From NCBI GenBank assembly GCA_025454715.1, contig JALONY010000264.1, positions 1 to 6,588 on the forward strand: a DNA stretch of 6,588 nucleotides. Direction: 5' to 3'. Under the pieces are notes generated by a model that saw nothing but the letters and a program-made list of their open reading frames with translations, had not been told where the DNA came from and ran no database searches. This document shows, in pieces, positions 5,589 to 6,588 of the stretch. The stretch is from Anaerolineae bacterium (lineage in GTDB: Bacteria > Chloroflexota > Anaerolineae > Aggregatilineales > Phototrophicaceae). Numbering within the stretch: the first letter of the stretch is position 1; each line of letters starts with the position of its first letter. A program made the position numbers and the translations under genes.

Positions 5589-6583
5589 TCGGCCACCCCC
5601 GCCAACCACGCCAACAGGTCGGCGTTGAACGCCTCGAGGCGCTCTTCCATCGGGATATGGCCGGTCTGGGGATAGGTCACCAACAGCGCGCCCTCGATGC
5701 GCTCAGCCAGCGCATCGCCAATCTCGGGCGACACCCACGTATCGTTCTCGCCCCATATCAACAATACCGGCACCTCCAGCGACGCCCACAATTCCGGCGT
5801 ATACACCGGATCGCTCATCCCGCCCGCCAACAATCTCAAGAAGGCCGCTTCCCAGCCCGCCACGCGCAACGGTCGCCCATACCCCTCGACCGCGTCGGCA
5901 GGGACTTGCTCTGGCGAGTAATACGCGCTGGTCAGTGTTTCGGCAAAGCGCTCCGGCGTCAAAATCGCCCGCACGGCCAACTGTGCCAGCGGCGACTCGG
6001 GGTTGATGTCGCGCAGTGCGCCGGTCAGGCCGCGCACCCCACCGCCCGCCTCCCCTTGCGCGTCGGCTTGGCGCGTCATCCACGCATCGGCCTCGGCGTC
6101 GCCCGTCCTCACCGCCCCCGCCGCAAAGGCCAAGCCCAACACCCGTTCGGGATAGAGCGCCGCAACGTCGGCAATCACCCCGCCGCCTGCGCTGTGCCCG
6201 ACCAACACCGCCGCCTCGATGTCCAGCGCGTCCATAAGCCCGACCGTCAAATCGGCGTAAGCCGTGCCCGTCCAATCCAGCGTCGCGTCCTTATCGGCCA
6301 GCCCATACGGCGGGCGGTCGAACGCAATCACGCGATAGCCCGCCTCAACCAACGGGTCGATGGTGTAGCGCCACGTAAACACCGACCCGCCAAACCCGTG
6401 CAACAGCATCACCGGCAACCCGTCCGCTGCCCCGCGCTCAATCAGGTAGACCGACACGCCATCCACGTCCACATAGCGCGCATCCTCGTCCAAAATCGGC
6501 GCGTCGTCTTGCGCCAGCGCTCCAACCGACAGCGCCAGAATCGCAACGCACAACACCCCGACCATCAAAACGCGCTTCATCAT
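5585..6583 (-). CDS. secreted alpha/beta hydrolase
   Basis: The product has 332 residues and begins with a signal peptide: K3/R4, a hydrophobic core from about 5 to 22, and a likely signal-peptidase I site after A24 (GALA|QDD). No lipobox cysteine is present, so it should be exported and soluble. The mature part is an alpha/beta hydrolase: oxyanion segment LLHGFGGS (60-67), nucleophile elbow GHSAGG with S131, acid D281 in WGENDTW, and H309 in QTGHIPMEE. A cap region of about 160-250 lies between. The fold covers esterases, lipases, epoxide hydrolases, dehalogenases and peptidases. I see nothing that fixes the substrate. Two ATGs (6583 and 6580) are possible starts. Only 5 bases lie upstream within the window, so the ribosome-binding site is unseen and an earlier start cannot be excluded. 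The gene is convergent with the radical-SAM gene, the stops overlapping by 4 bases. Confidence 0.88.
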   Translation of the reverse strand: MMKRVLMVGVLCVAILALSVGALAQDDAPILDEDARYVDVDGVSVYLIERGAADGLPVMLLHGFGGSVFTWRYTIDPLVEAGYRVIAFDRPPYGLADKDATLDWTGTAYADLTVGLMDALDIEAAVLVGHSAGGGVIADVAALYPERVLGLAFAAGAVRTGDAEADAWMTRQADAQGEAGGGVRGLTGALRDINPESPLAQLAVRAILTPERFAETLTSAYYSPEQVPADAVEGYGRPLRVAGWEAAFLRLLAGGMSDPVYTPELWASLEVPVLLIWGENDTWVSPEIGDALAERIEGALLVTYPQTGHIPMEERLEAFNADLLAWLAGVAD

Positions 6584-6588
6584 GATTT

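Noticed and set aside
1..6588. CRISPR array, insertion sequence or prophage
   Set aside because: No regularly spaced repeats, transposase, integrase, terminal inverted repeats or target duplications were seen; the only direct repeat of length is the 38-bp unit in dcd.

Overview
This 6.6-kb window is GC-rich and compactly coded. It carries seven protein-coding loci, five on the + strand and two on the - strand, with no RNA gene, CRISPR array, insertion sequence or prophage gene that I can recognise. Gene content, the secreted alpha/beta hydrolase and a probable leaderless transcript suggest an environmental bacterium, perhaps Chloroflexota or a Deinococcota-like lineage. That assignment is an impression and was not tested.

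Layout. (1) Positions 1-142 are non-coding leader with two short hairpins. (2) 143-2211 is a two-gene operon: a GNAT-superfamily acyltransferase of the COG3375 type, then an enolase-superfamily o-succinylbenzoate synthase / N-acylamino acid racemase. (3) 2202-2558 on the - strand is a lone MazF/PemK-type toxin-like endoribonuclease gene; its end overlaps the end of the racemase gene and no antitoxin is adjacent. (4) 2559-2669 is a divergent intergenic region. (5) 2670-4278 is a dTMP-supply operon: dcd (dCTP deaminase) and thyA (thymidylate synthase). The dcd gene is broken by a perfect 38-bp tandem duplication, and deleting one copy restores a normal 193-residue enzyme. (6) 4279-4400 holds a strong hairpin (probable thyA terminator) and a near-consensus promoter whose start point falls on the next start codon. 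(7) 4401-5588 encodes a radical-SAM/helix-hairpin-helix protein of the putative DNA modification/repair family (COG4277 / TIGR03916-like), ending in a possible sliding-clamp-binding peptide. (8) 5585-6583 on the - strand is a secreted alpha/beta hydrolase whose stop codon interlocks with that of the radical-SAM gene.

How they fit together. The GNAT-racemase pair resembles enzyme sets that acylate D-amino acids and racemise the N-acyl product to the L form. The racemase could alternatively be the menaquinone enzyme MenC. dcd and thyA supply consecutive parts of the dCTP-to-dTMP route. The radical-SAM gene is a separate, independently promoted nucleic-acid gene. The toxin-like gene and the hydrolase have no evident link to their neighbours.

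Most gene families here are known. The points most worth checking are the dcd duplication (real mutation or assembly error), the predicted leaderless radical-SAM mRNA and its C-terminal QSQLF peptide, the unusual C-terminal extension of thymidylate synthase, the orphan MazF, and a C-over-G excess on the + strand that does not follow gene direction. I did not find a clearly new multigene system.
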